A stretch of 12,706 nt of DNA from Pirellulaceae bacterium (GTDB lineage Bacteria > Planctomycetota > Planctomycetia > Pirellulales > Pirellulaceae), in contig JAKVBZ010000119.1 in assembly GCA_022448645.1 (NCBI GenBank), forward strand, positions 1 to 12,706, written 5' to 3'. This document shows, piece by piece, positions 1-7,615 of this stretch. Position 1 is the stretch's first letter; every line of letters begins with the position of its first letter. A program made the position numbers and the translations under genes. The notes beneath the pieces are model-generated. The model was not told where the DNA came from. It did not search any database and saw nothing but the letters and a program-made list of their open reading frames with translations.

Positions 1-6
1 TTGTGA

Positions 7-480
7 AAGTCTCCGAGCAGTGAAAAAACTAAAGCAACAGCGGGTCATGTACTGAAGCAGGCGGTTGGGAAACGTCACTACCATCTGCTGAAGTACAAAC
101 TTCTTCGGCCGCATAAAGCGAGTTCAATCACGTGGGTTTCTAGTGACAACAGCAGCAGGTACGGTGCTGTTTGTGGGAAAGGCGACAAACATCTCATGAT
201 GGCAGTCCGGGAAAAATCGTCCTGCAGATCGCCGCTGCTGGGAAAAGCGGTGAACACATTTTCGCTACAGGTTGATTCTTATCACGGGACACTCGGTCGT
301 GGCATCGAAACTGTGGTCAGCCTGACCGAATAACATGATCCCCATTGCCTCCAGCACATCGACACGTTGGAAGCTCTGCCGAATGGCGGCAGACACCTCA
401 CCAACGACAGCGGCTTCGTGCCGTTATCTGACATGTCGAAAGTCTCTCGTCCGAGGAACGCAGAATACTCTGGAGAGTAA
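7..480. pseudogene. Decayed coding DNA, unassigned
   Basis: No intact gene is visible here. On the plus strand one frame is open from 7 to 330, stops at TAA 331-333, and stays open again to TAA 478-480. It has no ATG before 196 and no ribosome binding site. On the minus strand a frame is open from about 430 down to a TAG near 270, and it continues past that stop to a TGA near 130. The minus reading between about 430 and 270 has ordinary protein-like composition (for example EAMGIMLFGQADHSFDATTE). Long frames broken by single stops suggest an eroded gene, but I recognise no family and cannot choose the strand. It could equally be chance in GC-balanced DNA. Confidence 0.25.
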
Positions 481-637
481 GGTTCGTTTTTATTGATTGC
501 AACGCAAGTCGTTGGTAGACAACGGATACCATCGAGTAAGCTAGTGCATGAAAAAAAATGGCCCAGTCATTGAATCTGTCAGTTAGCTTAACACCCTCCA
601 GGTGGGTTCTGTGTGAAAGAATATATTGCCGTGAAAA

Positions 638-665
638 TTGCTGTGGTTGTAGATTGAACTATGAT
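638..665 (+). promoter_or_regulatory. Weak candidate sigma-70-like promoter
   Basis: TTGCTG at 638-643 and TATGAT at 660-665 are separated by 16 bases. The -10 element matches TATAAT at five of six positions, while the -35 element matches only in TTG. Transcription from about 672 would leave a leader of roughly 70 bases before the preferred start at 744. The call rests on pattern only. Confidence 0.25.
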
Positions 666-733
666 AAAACTAAGACGGTTCCTCTAATTCGCTGCGAACC
701 ATTAGTGACTCAGTGGTGTGTCTTTCATTCGAT

Positions 734-737
734 GGAG
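734..737 (+). promoter_or_regulatory. Ribosome binding site deciding the start at 744
   Basis: GGAG lies 6 bases before the ATG at 744. Neither the in-frame ATG at 732 nor the one at 558 has a comparable purine-rich site, so this favours 744. Confidence 0.5.
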
Positions 738-743
738 TATGCA

Positions 744-1910
744 ATGTTAGGGTTCTTCAGTTCACAAACGGTTTGTGGGTCGACAACAATTGTGTTTGCG
801 CTGCTTGTTGTCGGATTGTTTGTCGACACCGATCTTGTTTGGGGAATCACCGCAGCACAGGTAGACGATCTTCAAACAGTTGGCAGTCAAGATTGGATAA
901 CCGGCATGGGAAACACTAACGTCAGCTATCCATTGGATACCGGCCCAGCCGGCAGTTCCGATACTGCTTTGTTGGTCGAGGCCGACGGTAGTGGACCCTG
1001 GGGGAGAATGTTAGTGAGATCGCAAGCGACTCGGTGGACTGGTGACTACAACGCAGCTGGCATCTTAGAGATTCAAGCCGATGTCAATACATTGTTTGAT
1101 TCCTATACTTTGAGAGCAGCCGTCAATGGACCAGGTGGAACGTTTTCGGCTGCGACTGGCGTGCCGGTAAGTACGAATAACACTTGGCAAACGATTAGCT
1201 TGCCATTGGACCTGGTACCCGTGAATGGGAGTATATGTTGCTCGACAGGAACCGATGTGAATGCAACGTTAGGCAGCGTTTCGGAGCTACGCATCCTTCA
1301 CAATACTTCACCAGCATGGCGAGGGCTCAACATCGTTGGTGGTCTGCGACTAGACAATATCACTGCATTGGCGGCGGCACTGGCTGGCGATTTTGATGGC
1401 AACTCGCTGTTTAATTTAGACGACTTAGAATTGCTGTACCAACAAGGCGATCTTGTATCTGGCGTGCCAGCCACCGCCAACGATCCGTTTAATCTCAACG
1501 GAGACACTGTTGTCGATCATCAGGACCTGTCGGAATGGTTGGCACTAGCCGGCCAGAATAATGGTTACTCATCGCCGTCAGCATATGTTCGCGGTGATAC
1601 CGATGGTGTGGGACGAGTATTCCCCGCTCTACGAACTGTTGATATTACAGACTTCAATCGGTTAGCAGGAAATTTTTTCCCGCTTGGCGACGGAAACCAG
1701 ACCAACGGCCCGTTTTGGCAGGACGCAAACTTTGATGGCGATGATGACGTGGATATCACGGACTTCAATTCCTTGGCCGCAAATTTTGCACCACACGGAT
1801 ATGGATCTTTCACCGGGTCAGTGGTTCCGGAACCGACCGGGTGGCTGCTCGCAGCCATCGCGATGATGGCTTTTGGTGCTGTCAGGAAATGCTTTCGTGT
1901 GGTGTCATAG
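744..1910 (+). CDS. Secreted PEP-CTERM protein with dockerin-like repeats
   Basis: This 388-residue protein is predicted to be exported and then processed or anchored by an exosortase. The N-terminus is a signal peptide (hydrophobic core at about residues 15-27). Residues 39-210 are a Gly/Thr/Asn-rich, probably beta-sandwich domain like the carbohydrate-binding-like domains seen in planctomycete PEP-CTERM proteins. Four calcium-loop-like repeats follow: D216/D218/N220 with D227; N250/N252/D254 with D261; one starting GDTDG near 285; and N329/D331/D333 with D340. The last two share VDITDFNxLAxNF. The C-terminus is a classic sorting tail: VPEP (361-364), a hydrophobic helix (about 368-380), then Arg-Lys. 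The frame is open back to 558, but ATG 744 has GGAG six bases upstream and begins directly at the signal peptide. Repeat 3 has an enlarged loop. The ligand is unknown; a biofilm or matrix role is inferred. Confidence 0.85.
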   Translation: MLGFFSSQTVCGSTTIVFALLVVGLFVDTDLVWGITAAQVDDLQTVGSQDWITGMGNTNVSYPLDTGPAGSSDTALLVEADGSGPWGRMLVRSQATRWTGDYNAAGILEIQADVNTLFDSYTLRAAVNGPGGTFSAATGVPVSTNNTWQTISLPLDLVPVNGSICCSTGTDVNATLGSVSELRILHNTSPAWRGLNIVGGLRLDNITALAAALAGDFDGNSLFNLDDLELLYQQGDLVSGVPATANDPFNLNGDTVVDHQDLSEWLALAGQNNGYSSPSAYVRGDTDGVGRVFPALRTVDITDFNRLAGNFFPLGDGNQTNGPFWQDANFDGDDDVDITDFNSLAANFAPHGYGSFTGSVVPEPTGWLLAAIAMMAFGAVRKCFRVVS

Positions 1911-2002
1911 CGCCGAACTCATTGGCATGTCTGTGAGTAGACAAAGAGGGTGCTCGAAACGAGAAAACATCTACCTCATGTGGTGAGTGAACAACTCCTA
2001 TC

Positions 2003-2027
2003 AGCAACGTTTTTTTAAACGGATGCT
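2003..2027. terminator. Possible weak terminator hairpin
   Basis: AGCA/TGCT and CGTTT/AAACG pair around a TTTT loop, with a small internal mismatch. It lies about 95 bases after the PEP-CTERM stop. There is no following T-run and the stem is AT-rich, so the call is weak. Confidence 0.25.
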
Positions 2028-2031
2028 CTCC

Positions 2032-2112
2032 ATGAGAAAAGTAATGATCTATTTTACAGTGGTTGCTTTAAGTTTCCTCGCTGCAAAATCCATTCTCCCC
2101 TCACTCTCATAG
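2032..2112 (+). CDS. 26-residue signal-peptide-like micro-ORF
   Basis: An ATG at 2032 opens 26 codons ending at TAG 2110-2112. The peptide has a basic start (MRK), a hydrophobic stretch of about 14 residues (MIYFTVVALSFLAA), then KSILPSLS. This is the layout of a Sec signal peptide or of a tiny membrane peptide. The upstream GGA (2021-2023) is only a poor ribosome site. The most likely explanations are the surviving 5' end of a lost secreted-protein gene, a small membrane peptide, or chance. Confidence 0.25.
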   Translation: MRKVMIYFTVVALSFLAAKSILPSLS

Positions 2113-2250
2113 ACCTCATTCTGACATCCCCAATCTCAACGTAAGAAGCTACCACGGACCAGAACTTAGGAGCACTCATTGATTGCGTTAGGATTAGCGC
2201 AAGGTCTTCTCGATCACGCCCGCAACAGCGAAGCCATTTGGCCAACGAGC

Positions 2251-3168
2251 CTATGCGGCGCGTCGGACAAGATGGTTGGAGATTCGGTGACAGATCCGTG
2301 TGATCTTACTGGGCCTGGTACCGTAGAAAGTCATTTGACTGGGATTCAAGTACAACCGGTCAAAGCCCGCACTTCTCATGCGGCGATGGAAAGAGACATG
2401 TTCACAGTCGGAACCGTCATACCGGCAAGCAAGCATTGCCGACATCCGATAGATCCCCAATCCACCAAAGCAGGAATAGACCTCAAACATCGGGGTACCA
2501 CGCCGCCAGTGCATGCGGTTGACCACAGCGGTTGGAATGGGATCGTAGCTCCCTTTTTCCCTAAACGCCCAGGAGTCGTAGTGGATAAGCTCATTTTTCC
2601 CCCAACAGGATTTTTCGAGGATACCGTACGAGCCAACAAAATCCCATCCGAGATGACCGAAGGTATTGGCGATTCCATCAAAGCTCCAACCAAACGGAAT
2701 ATCGGTGTCGATGACGATCACATGATCGAAGTGCGAGAAATGGGATGCAATGAAATCCCGACATCGATTTCGGTAGTGAGCCATGCTCGCGGCGCGATGA
2801 ACACAGCGAATCGGGCGATGGATTGGGTCCCCCAGGTCTTCGCAGAGTATCGAAACTCGCTTGTTTGTCCCTTGCCAATCCAATAGGATTTCTCGGGTGT
2901 CATCTTCCGAGTCGTTCTCAAAAATGACAGCACGGTAATCTTGGAAATTCCCTCCCAACCGCTCGATGCGAGCAATCGTTGCGGGCAATACTCCAGCCGT
3001 ATTGCGAGCCAGACCACAGATCACTGCACGTCTTCGTCGCATGACTTGGCGTCCGTTATTGACATCATCTCGATATTGGCTCCGTCGCTCTATTGGGACA
3101 GCAAAGTGCTGCTCAGAGAAACTGTCAATGAAAGGCATTTCTTTGTTTCCGTTGGAGCAAACATCCAA
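2251..3168 (-). CDS. GT-A glycosyltransferase, CAP59/GT69-like
   Basis: This 305-residue protein is predicted to transfer a sugar from a nucleotide-sugar donor in the cytoplasm or at the inner membrane face. Motifs in order are: a short beta-strand start, AVICGLARN (48-56); ENDSEDDT (84-91), the acidic turn seen in CAP59-type mannosyltransferases; MAHYRNRCRDF (129-139), matching that family's 'RN' helix; the metal-binding DxD in VIDTDI (D154, D156); HYDSW (196-200), similar to the family's YDxxxxRD segment; and CEHVSFH (255-261), which may hold the catalytic acid and histidine. There is no signal peptide or membrane helix. The preferred start is TTG 3168, with AGGAGG (3180-3185) 11 bases upstream; ATG 3138 is an alternative. 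The gene stands alone on the minus strand, divergent from the sulfation/export cluster. The glycosyltransferase fold is fairly certain, while the GT69 assignment is by motif resemblance only. Confidence 0.75.
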   Translation of the reverse strand: MDVCSNGNKEMPFIDSFSEQHFAVPIERRSQYRDDVNNGRQVMRRRRAVICGLARNTAGVLPATIARIERLGGNFQDYRAVIFENDSEDDTREILLDWQGTNKRVSILCEDLGDPIHRPIRCVHRAASMAHYRNRCRDFIASHFSHFDHVIVIDTDIPFGWSFDGIANTFGHLGWDFVGSYGILEKSCWGKNELIHYDSWAFREKGSYDPIPTAVVNRMHWRRGTPMFEVYSCFGGLGIYRMSAMLACRYDGSDCEHVSFHRRMRSAGFDRLYLNPSQMTFYGTRPSKITRICHRISNHLVRRAA

Positions 3169-3179
3169 AAAAGCAATGC

Positions 3180-3185
3180 CCTCCT
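3180..3185 (-). promoter_or_regulatory. Ribosome binding site for the TTG start at 3168
   Basis: The minus strand reads AGGAGG here, 11 bases before TTG 3168. The spacing is long but the site is full strength. The internal ATG at 3138 lacks a comparable site. Confidence 0.45.
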
Positions 3186-3570
3186 CTACTTTTGCGCAAT
3201 GAGATAAGGCCTGTTTAGTTTGTCGGATGAAGTTCGGAACAAGCTTTGATGATTTGTGCTGACTTTGCCGATTCTAACGATTAGTGCGCGGCATGCGTTC
3301 TGCGCTAATGGTCGATCTGTGCCACAACTCACCTAACTACCCAAATGACCATCGCTCTTTCCCAATAAAGAACCTGAAAGGTTCTCCGAGAGGGTACAGA
3401 AGACACTAACGACCTCACCAACTGAGAAGAACAGAGAAGGACAGGAAGTTTGAGGTAAATACACAGCCCTAATGGCCATCGGCAACGGATCCCTCTTGAT
3501 GAAAGCTGTTTGAGTATCCCATTGAGTGAAGCGGTCACACGAATTTCAGTTCCCCATTGCGAGTTCATTT
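3186..3570. other. Divergent spacer upstream of both operons
   Basis: About 400 bases separate the divergent glycosyltransferase and the sulfotransferase-glycosyltransferase fusion, so the promoters of both should lie here. I found no convincing -35/-10 pair. It contains a perfect hairpin at 3369-3385 and an imperfect inverted repeat (ATTAGTGCGC near 3280 against GCGCTAAT near 3302). No gene was recognised. Confidence 0.45.
3369..3385. repeat. Perfect 7-bp inverted repeat, 3-base loop
   Basis: AGAACCT (3369-3375) and AGGTTCT (3379-3385) flank GAA. The hairpin lies about 200 bases upstream of the fusion gene in the divergent spacer. It lacks a T-run on either side, so an RNA structure in the leader or an operator is as likely as a terminator. 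Confidence 0.4.
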
Positions 3571-5763
3571 ATGATTTGGTTGGCTTCCTTTCCGCGATCT
3601 GGCAGCACCTTCTTTCGGATCGTTCTTGATGAAGTGTATGGAATCGAATCAGGTACTTTTCATCGTGAAACGTCTTACCCGGTCGACGATGATTACACAG
3701 ATTACCAAGTTGTCAAAACTCACCTCTTACCCAGTGAGTTGACTCCTGAAGACGCTTCCATTCCGGCAGTTTATCTAGTCAGGGACGGACGTGATTGCAT
3801 GATATCGTTGGCTCACTATCGCCAGCAGCTGCTTGCCCCGGAATCTGACTTCTACGGGAATGTGTTGGAAGCGATCGACGCCGCAGAAGGAAGCCACTTT
3901 GGTGGCTGGAGTAGACACGTTCGAACATGGTGCGAGCGAGCTTCCCTGGTGATTCACTTCGAACATCTCATTGCGGACCCAATCGGTTGCGTGGAACAGT
4001 TGCGTCCTTACATAGATCTTCCCAGTCCCAAGACTAACCGTCTGCCTCAATTCACTGACCTACGATCCAAAGACTTCAAGTACGGCAGCGGCATGCAACA
4101 CGGTTTTGGCGAGCAACAGCGAAAACACTGGCGAGAATCTAAGTTTCGTGCCGGTCGATCGGGAGGCTGGCGCGATGAACTCCCCGAGCCGTTGCATCTG
4201 CGATTCCTTCGGCGGCACGGACACGAATTGGCTCGTCTCGGTTACGTCGAGGAGTTGGTTGAGTCGAATCAGCGTTCCTCTTACATCTCACGGTTGCACC
4301 CAGCGCGAGTACGCACCTGCACAATACAAAAGCAGGCGAAAAACAAAAAGCGAGTTCTGATCGACGTGTCCAAGCTTCTTGACACGAAGGTGGATGGGAT
4401 CAAGCGGTATGTGCAAGAGTTACTGTGCGAGATGATCCCCATCGCTCGCGAACGTAAAACCACTTGGGAACTCGATGTCTGTTTCGCACCGGATGCCATT
4501 TTCCCTCTGTTGGAGATTACCGAAGACATCGAGCAGGCACGATCTCCTGTTTCACAAATTCCTCGACTCCTTCAACCAGGTCAGGGAAATCCGCTTTGCG
4601 AGTGCGCCGAACGATTGCAGACGTTGAACGGACGATGGGGATGGGATTTGATACGTGAAACGGCTTGGTTGAACTGCCTAAAGACCGTCCGAAGTCTGCA
4701 AAAGCGATGGCGGGATTTGAAGCTGTTCATGTTACGTTTGCATGATTCCTGCTACCAAGTGTTCTCCAGAACCAAATGCTCGGATTATGACCTGGTTCAC
4801 CTGACACTTCCCAACACATGGAAGCTTTATAAGAACCGTAATGTGCCGCTGCTGACAACGGTTCATGATTTGTGCCATCTCGCGTGCCCTGAGTTTCAAA
4901 CAAAATCAAACAACCAGTCGTTGACAGCGGGAATCCAATTTGCTGAGAAGGTCCGATCTGACTACCTCGCGGTTTCCGAATCGACTAAGGAACAAATGGT
5001 GAGGTTGCTTGACGTTAATCCGCAGCGAATTAAAGTCGTTCACGAAGGTTGCAACAAGGAGCGGTTTCAACCAATTGTGTGCCGTAAAGATTTAGACCGG
5101 GTAAGGTCCAAATACGGCATCCCTGATGAACCCTACGTCCTTTCGGTTGGTACCTTGGAACCCCGTAAGAACCTTCTCAATACGGTACGTGCTTTCCATC
5201 GCCTTACGCAGGAGGCCCCCGAATTGAAGGCAAACCTCGTCATTGCCGGATCCTTCGGTTGGGGAAATGCAAAGGAGTTACAAGACACGATTGAAAACTG
5301 CACGAGGGTTTACCGAATTGGCTACGTCGACGACGACGATCTGGCAGCGTTGTACTCTGCGGCCGCAGTCTTCTGCTATGTTTCGCACTATGAGGGATTT
5401 GGGCTCCCTCTGTTGGAAGCGATGAGTTGCGGTGCTCCCACGATCTATGGCAATAGCACCTCCATGCCGGAGATTGTGGCATCGGCCGGTCTTGGTGCCC
5501 AGCCAGATGACGTTACTCAGATCAGCGACCGACTGCGTGAGCTATTAACCAAGACCGCATTGAGGCGCAAGCTTGCCCGGCGTGCAGTCATTCGCTCGCT
5601 CGACTTCGACTGGACGCACTCTGCTGAACAGACGTTTGCCTGCTACGAACATTTTATTGAGAGACACCAACAGAGTCGCCATGAGGAACTCAAACAAGCA
5701 GAAGATCGACGTTCTGCATGCACTACTTCTGAAGCGAAGAGAGGGAAGAATGTGGCCGCATAA
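3571..5763 (+). CDS. Sulfotransferase-GT4 glycosyltransferase fusion
   Basis: This is a 730-residue bifunctional protein. Residues 1-235 form a PAPS-dependent sulfotransferase: the 5'-phosphosulfate loop FPRSGSTFFR (7-16) right after the start, the 3'-phosphate motif RDGRDCMISLAHY (71-83, including S79), and WSRHVRTW near 113. Residues 261-700 form a GT-B, family-4 glycosyltransferase: an N-terminal strand with a glycine-containing loop (DGIKRYVQELL, 275-285), TTVHDLCHL near 430, GTLEPRKN (527-534), and the E-x7-E donor-binding motif EGFGLPLLE (E608, E616). The open frame begins at GTG 3526, but ATG 3571 starts at the conserved MIWLASFPRSGS, typical of this sulfotransferase type; ribosome sites are weak at both. 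The C-terminus overlaps the ABC gene by 14 bases. The predicted role is adding a sugar to, and sulfating, the same glycan. Sugar and acceptor are unknown. Confidence 0.92.
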   Translation: MIWLASFPRSGSTFFRIVLDEVYGIESGTFHRETSYPVDDDYTDYQVVKTHLLPSELTPEDASIPAVYLVRDGRDCMISLAHYRQQLLAPESDFYGNVLEAIDAAEGSHFGGWSRHVRTWCERASLVIHFEHLIADPIGCVEQLRPYIDLPSPKTNRLPQFTDLRSKDFKYGSGMQHGFGEQQRKHWRESKFRAGRSGGWRDELPEPLHLRFLRRHGHELARLGYVEELVESNQRSSYISRLHPARVRTCTIQKQAKNKKRVLIDVSKLLDTKVDGIKRYVQELLCEMIPIARERKTTWELDVCFAPDAIFPLLEITEDIEQARSPVSQIPRLLQPGQGNPLCECAERLQTLNGRWGWDLIRETAWLNCLKTVRSLQKRWRDLKLFMLRLHDSCYQVFSRTKCSDYDLVHLTLPNTWKLYKNRNVPLLTTVHDLCHLACPEFQTKSNNQSLTAGIQFAEKVRSDYLAVSESTKEQMVRLLDVNPQRIKVVHEGCNKERFQPIVCRKDLDRVRSKYGIPDEPYVLSVGTLEPRKNLLNTVRAFHRLTQEAPELKANLVIAGSFGWGNAKELQDTIENCTRVYRIGYVDDDDLAALYSAAAVFCYVSHYEGFGLPLLEAMSCGAPTIYGNSTSMPEIVASAGLGAQPDDVTQISDRLRELLTKTALRRKLARRAVIRSLDFDWTHSAEQTFACYEHFIERHQQSRHEELKQAEDRRSACTTSEAKRGKNVAA
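5741..5744 (+). promoter_or_regulatory. Ribosome binding site deciding the start at 5750
   Basis: GAGG lies 5 bases before ATG 5750, inside the end of the fusion gene. It selects this start over in-frame ATGs at 5573 and 5681, which lie deep in the upstream gene and have no clear site. Confidence 0.6.
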
Positions 5764-7615
5764 GAATTCAGCTACCCCGTACAGCTCGCTTTGGAGTACC
5801 GTGAAATACACGTTCCCCAAAGCCTGGTCCGCCGGGCCGAGATTCTGTGTGGCCATGGCAGCGTCGGCGCTAATGGCTGCGTTGCTTGCGCCCGTAGCAG
5901 TGGTCATTCTGGCGGTCCTTATCAGCAATATTGAAACAATGATCGCCGGTCCAGCGGACAGTGCCATCATGTTAACACCGTGGATCCTTCTGGCTGGCGG
6001 CGCGGCGATCCTCGGAGCCGTTTGTAGCGCAGTATCGAATTTCAACAAACTGAGACTTGGTGATGAATTAAGCCTGCGTGTTCAAAAGGAAGTACTGGAA
6101 CATGCAACCTCCCTCGACTTGAAGACTCTCGAAGATCGAAACACCCAAGACATCCTGGAGCGGGCGAGACAGGAACCAGGAAAGAACATACTGAACCTTG
6201 CGGAAGGCTTGCTAAAAGTTCTTTCCTCCTCCATTCAGGCCTTCGGCTTGGTGGCAATTCTCTTCTGGATCGAACCCTTTTGGTCTTCGATCCTCCTGTT
6301 ACTCGGAATCCCGCTCATCATATTCAGGTTGTATCTTTCATCCGTTCAACATGAACTGAAACGCAACAGAACAACCTCACGACGATGGACAAAATATTAC
6401 GCGAGGCAGATGGCCGAACGAGAATCCGTACCGTCGACAAAAATTTTGCGTCTGGCCAAACTTCTTCTCGATCGCTACGAGATCAAGATGCGAGAGATTG
6501 TGCAAAGCAATCGACGATTCTACTGTTTGCAAACTTTGGTGACGCTGGCTTGTGCGTTCGCGTCGATCGGTGTGCTCATGATGGCGATGGTGGTCGTCGG
6601 ACGCCAAGCAGCCACCGGAACAATCACAATTGCCCAGTTTACGGCGTTCTGGATGGCCGCTTGGCGATTTCGGGGCGCGCTGAGTAATCTCGCAACCTCA
6701 TTTTCGAATGTGTGGAAAGCTCAATTGAGTATCGCAAACACACGCGAATTCCTGAATATCGAGTCGACCATCGAGAACCGCGGTACTTTGCGCCCGTTCC
6801 CCTTGCGAGGTGAAATCGAACTCGTCAACCTCTCGTTCCACTACACAGACTGTAAGCGCCCGACGATTCGCAATGTCTCGCTAAAGATTCGAGCGGGAGA
6901 AACCGTGGCCATCGTCGGTCCCAACGGGGCAGGGAAGACAACACTGGCAAAATTGTTGACGCGGCTTTACGTGGCAACCGAGGGCAAAATCCTCATCGAT
7001 GGCATCTCCATCGATGAACTCGAACTGAAGTCGCTACACGATCGCATCGCCTTCGTGATGCAGCGACCGACTCGGTTCGAGGCGACCGCACTGGAAAACA
7101 TCGCTTTCGGCGACTGGTCAAAGCTTTTGGATTCACCACAGGAGGTTCATCGCATTGCCAAGATGGCCCGCGTCGACAGTATGATCCGCGAAATGCCGCA
7201 AGGATACGATACTCTCTTGGGGAGGAAGTTCGGCCACTACGATCTTTCGGGTGGGCAATGGCAGAAGTTGGCCATTGCCCGGGCGCTGGCCTGCGATCCT
7301 GCGATCGTCCTCCTTGATGAACCCGCAGCGAACCTCGACGTCCACTCCGAACACGCATTGTATCAAGGTATTCATGAACTCATTCATGACCGCACCACGA
7401 TCCTAATTTCTCATCGCTTCTCGACGGTGCGCATGGCCGATCGCATTTTTGTCCTTAACGAAGGGCAACTCATTGAGGAAGGAACTCATGAGGAGTTGGT
7501 GGCCAGTCGCGGTACTTACTCTGCCATGTGCAAAACACACGAGGCAACAGTTCGCATCAAGAGTCCTTATTTCGCCAGCAGACCTGTCCACAATACGGAG
7601 GCTTCTCTTGACTAA
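5750..7615 (+). CDS. ABC exporter half-transporter (TMD-NBD)
   Basis: This 621-residue protein has the full architecture of a homodimeric exporter of the MsbA/PglK type. It has about six membrane helices: roughly 33-60, 75-98, two between 163 and 195, 258-285, and a weaker sixth near 293-315. The nucleotide-binding domain carries a tyrosine in LSFHY (365), Walker A GPNGAGKTT (390-398), Q-loop Q438, signature LSGGQ (499-503), Walker B with catalytic E524 (LLDEP, 521-525), D-loop ANLD (527-530) and H-loop H555. All ATPase residues are intact. The start overlaps the fusion gene by 14 bases and the end overlaps the next sulfotransferase by 8, so the genes are coupled. The substrate is inferred from context to be a glycan or lipid-linked saccharide; sequence alone cannot exclude a lipid or peptide substrate. 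Confidence 0.93.
   Translation: MWPHKNSATPYSSLWSTVKYTFPKAWSAGPRFCVAMAASALMAALLAPVAVVILAVLISNIETMIAGPADSAIMLTPWILLAGGAAILGAVCSAVSNFNKLRLGDELSLRVQKEVLEHATSLDLKTLEDRNTQDILERARQEPGKNILNLAEGLLKVLSSSIQAFGLVAILFWIEPFWSSILLLLGIPLIIFRLYLSSVQHELKRNRTTSRRWTKYYARQMAERESVPSTKILRLAKLLLDRYEIKMREIVQSNRRFYCLQTLVTLACAFASIGVLMMAMVVVGRQAATGTITIAQFTAFWMAAWRFRGALSNLATSFSNVWKAQLSIANTREFLNIESTIENRGTLRPFPLRGEIELVNLSFHYTDCKRPTIRNVSLKIRAGETVAIVGPNGAGKTTLAKLLTRLYVATEGKILIDGISIDELELKSLHDRIAFVMQRPTRFEATALENIAFGDWSKLLDSPQEVHRIAKMARVDSMIREMPQGYDTLLGRKFGHYDLSGGQWQKLAIARALACDPAIVLLDEPAANLDVHSEHALYQGIHELIHDRTTILISHRFSTVRMADRIFVLNEGQLIEEGTHEELVASRGTYSAMCKTHEATVRIKSPYFASRPVHNTEASLD
7597..7601 (+). promoter_or_regulatory. Ribosome binding site for the TTG start at 7608
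   Basis: GGAGG lies exactly 6 bases before TTG 7608, within the last codons of the ABC gene. It identifies a TTG start that overlaps the ABC stop codon. Confidence 0.75.

Larger units (their letters stand above)
481..743. other. Upstream region of the PEP-CTERM gene
   Basis: The stretch carries no independent gene. A frame continuous with the PEP-CTERM gene is open here from an ATG at 558. Its translation is cysteine-rich (CERIYCRENCCGC), lies in front of an obvious signal peptide, and has no Shine-Dalgarno sequence at 558, so I read it as untranslated leader plus promoter. Confidence 0.5.
1911..2250. other. Convergent spacer, 340 bases
   Basis: The spacer lies between the 3' ends of the PEP-CTERM gene and the minus-strand glycosyltransferase. 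It holds a short signal-peptide-like ORF (2032-2112) and an imperfect hairpin at 2003-2027. A 5-bp inverted repeat, TTGCG at 2183-2187 with CGCAA at 2198-2202, is too weak to call a terminator. Nothing else was recognised. Confidence 0.5.

Noticed and set aside
2179..2886. A 235-codon plus-strand open frame
   Set aside because: It lies antisense to the glycosyltransferase, has no family motif or ribosome site, and is explained as a shadow of the real minus-strand gene.
3526..3570. A GTG start 15 codons upstream of the fusion protein
   Set aside because: Sulfotransferases of this type start at the MIWLASFPRSGS segment and no ribosome site supports the GTG, although it cannot be excluded.
5573..5749. 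An extended N-terminus for the ABC transporter
   Set aside because: It lies inside the GT4 domain's C-terminal region; ATG 5750 has the proper ribosome site and begins just before the first membrane helix.
5545..6048. A 167-codon minus-strand open frame
   Set aside because: It is antisense to the end of the GT4 domain and the first membrane helices of the ABC transporter; no motifs.
6993..7387. Minus-strand open frames opposite the ATP-binding domain
   Set aside because: They are Arg-rich, low-complexity translations of the complementary strand of a clearly coding, highly conserved domain.
7449..7607. An extended N-terminus for sulfotransferase copy 1
   Set aside because: The extension lies wholly within the ABC gene's conserved end, while TTG 7608 has a perfect GGAGG six bases upstream.
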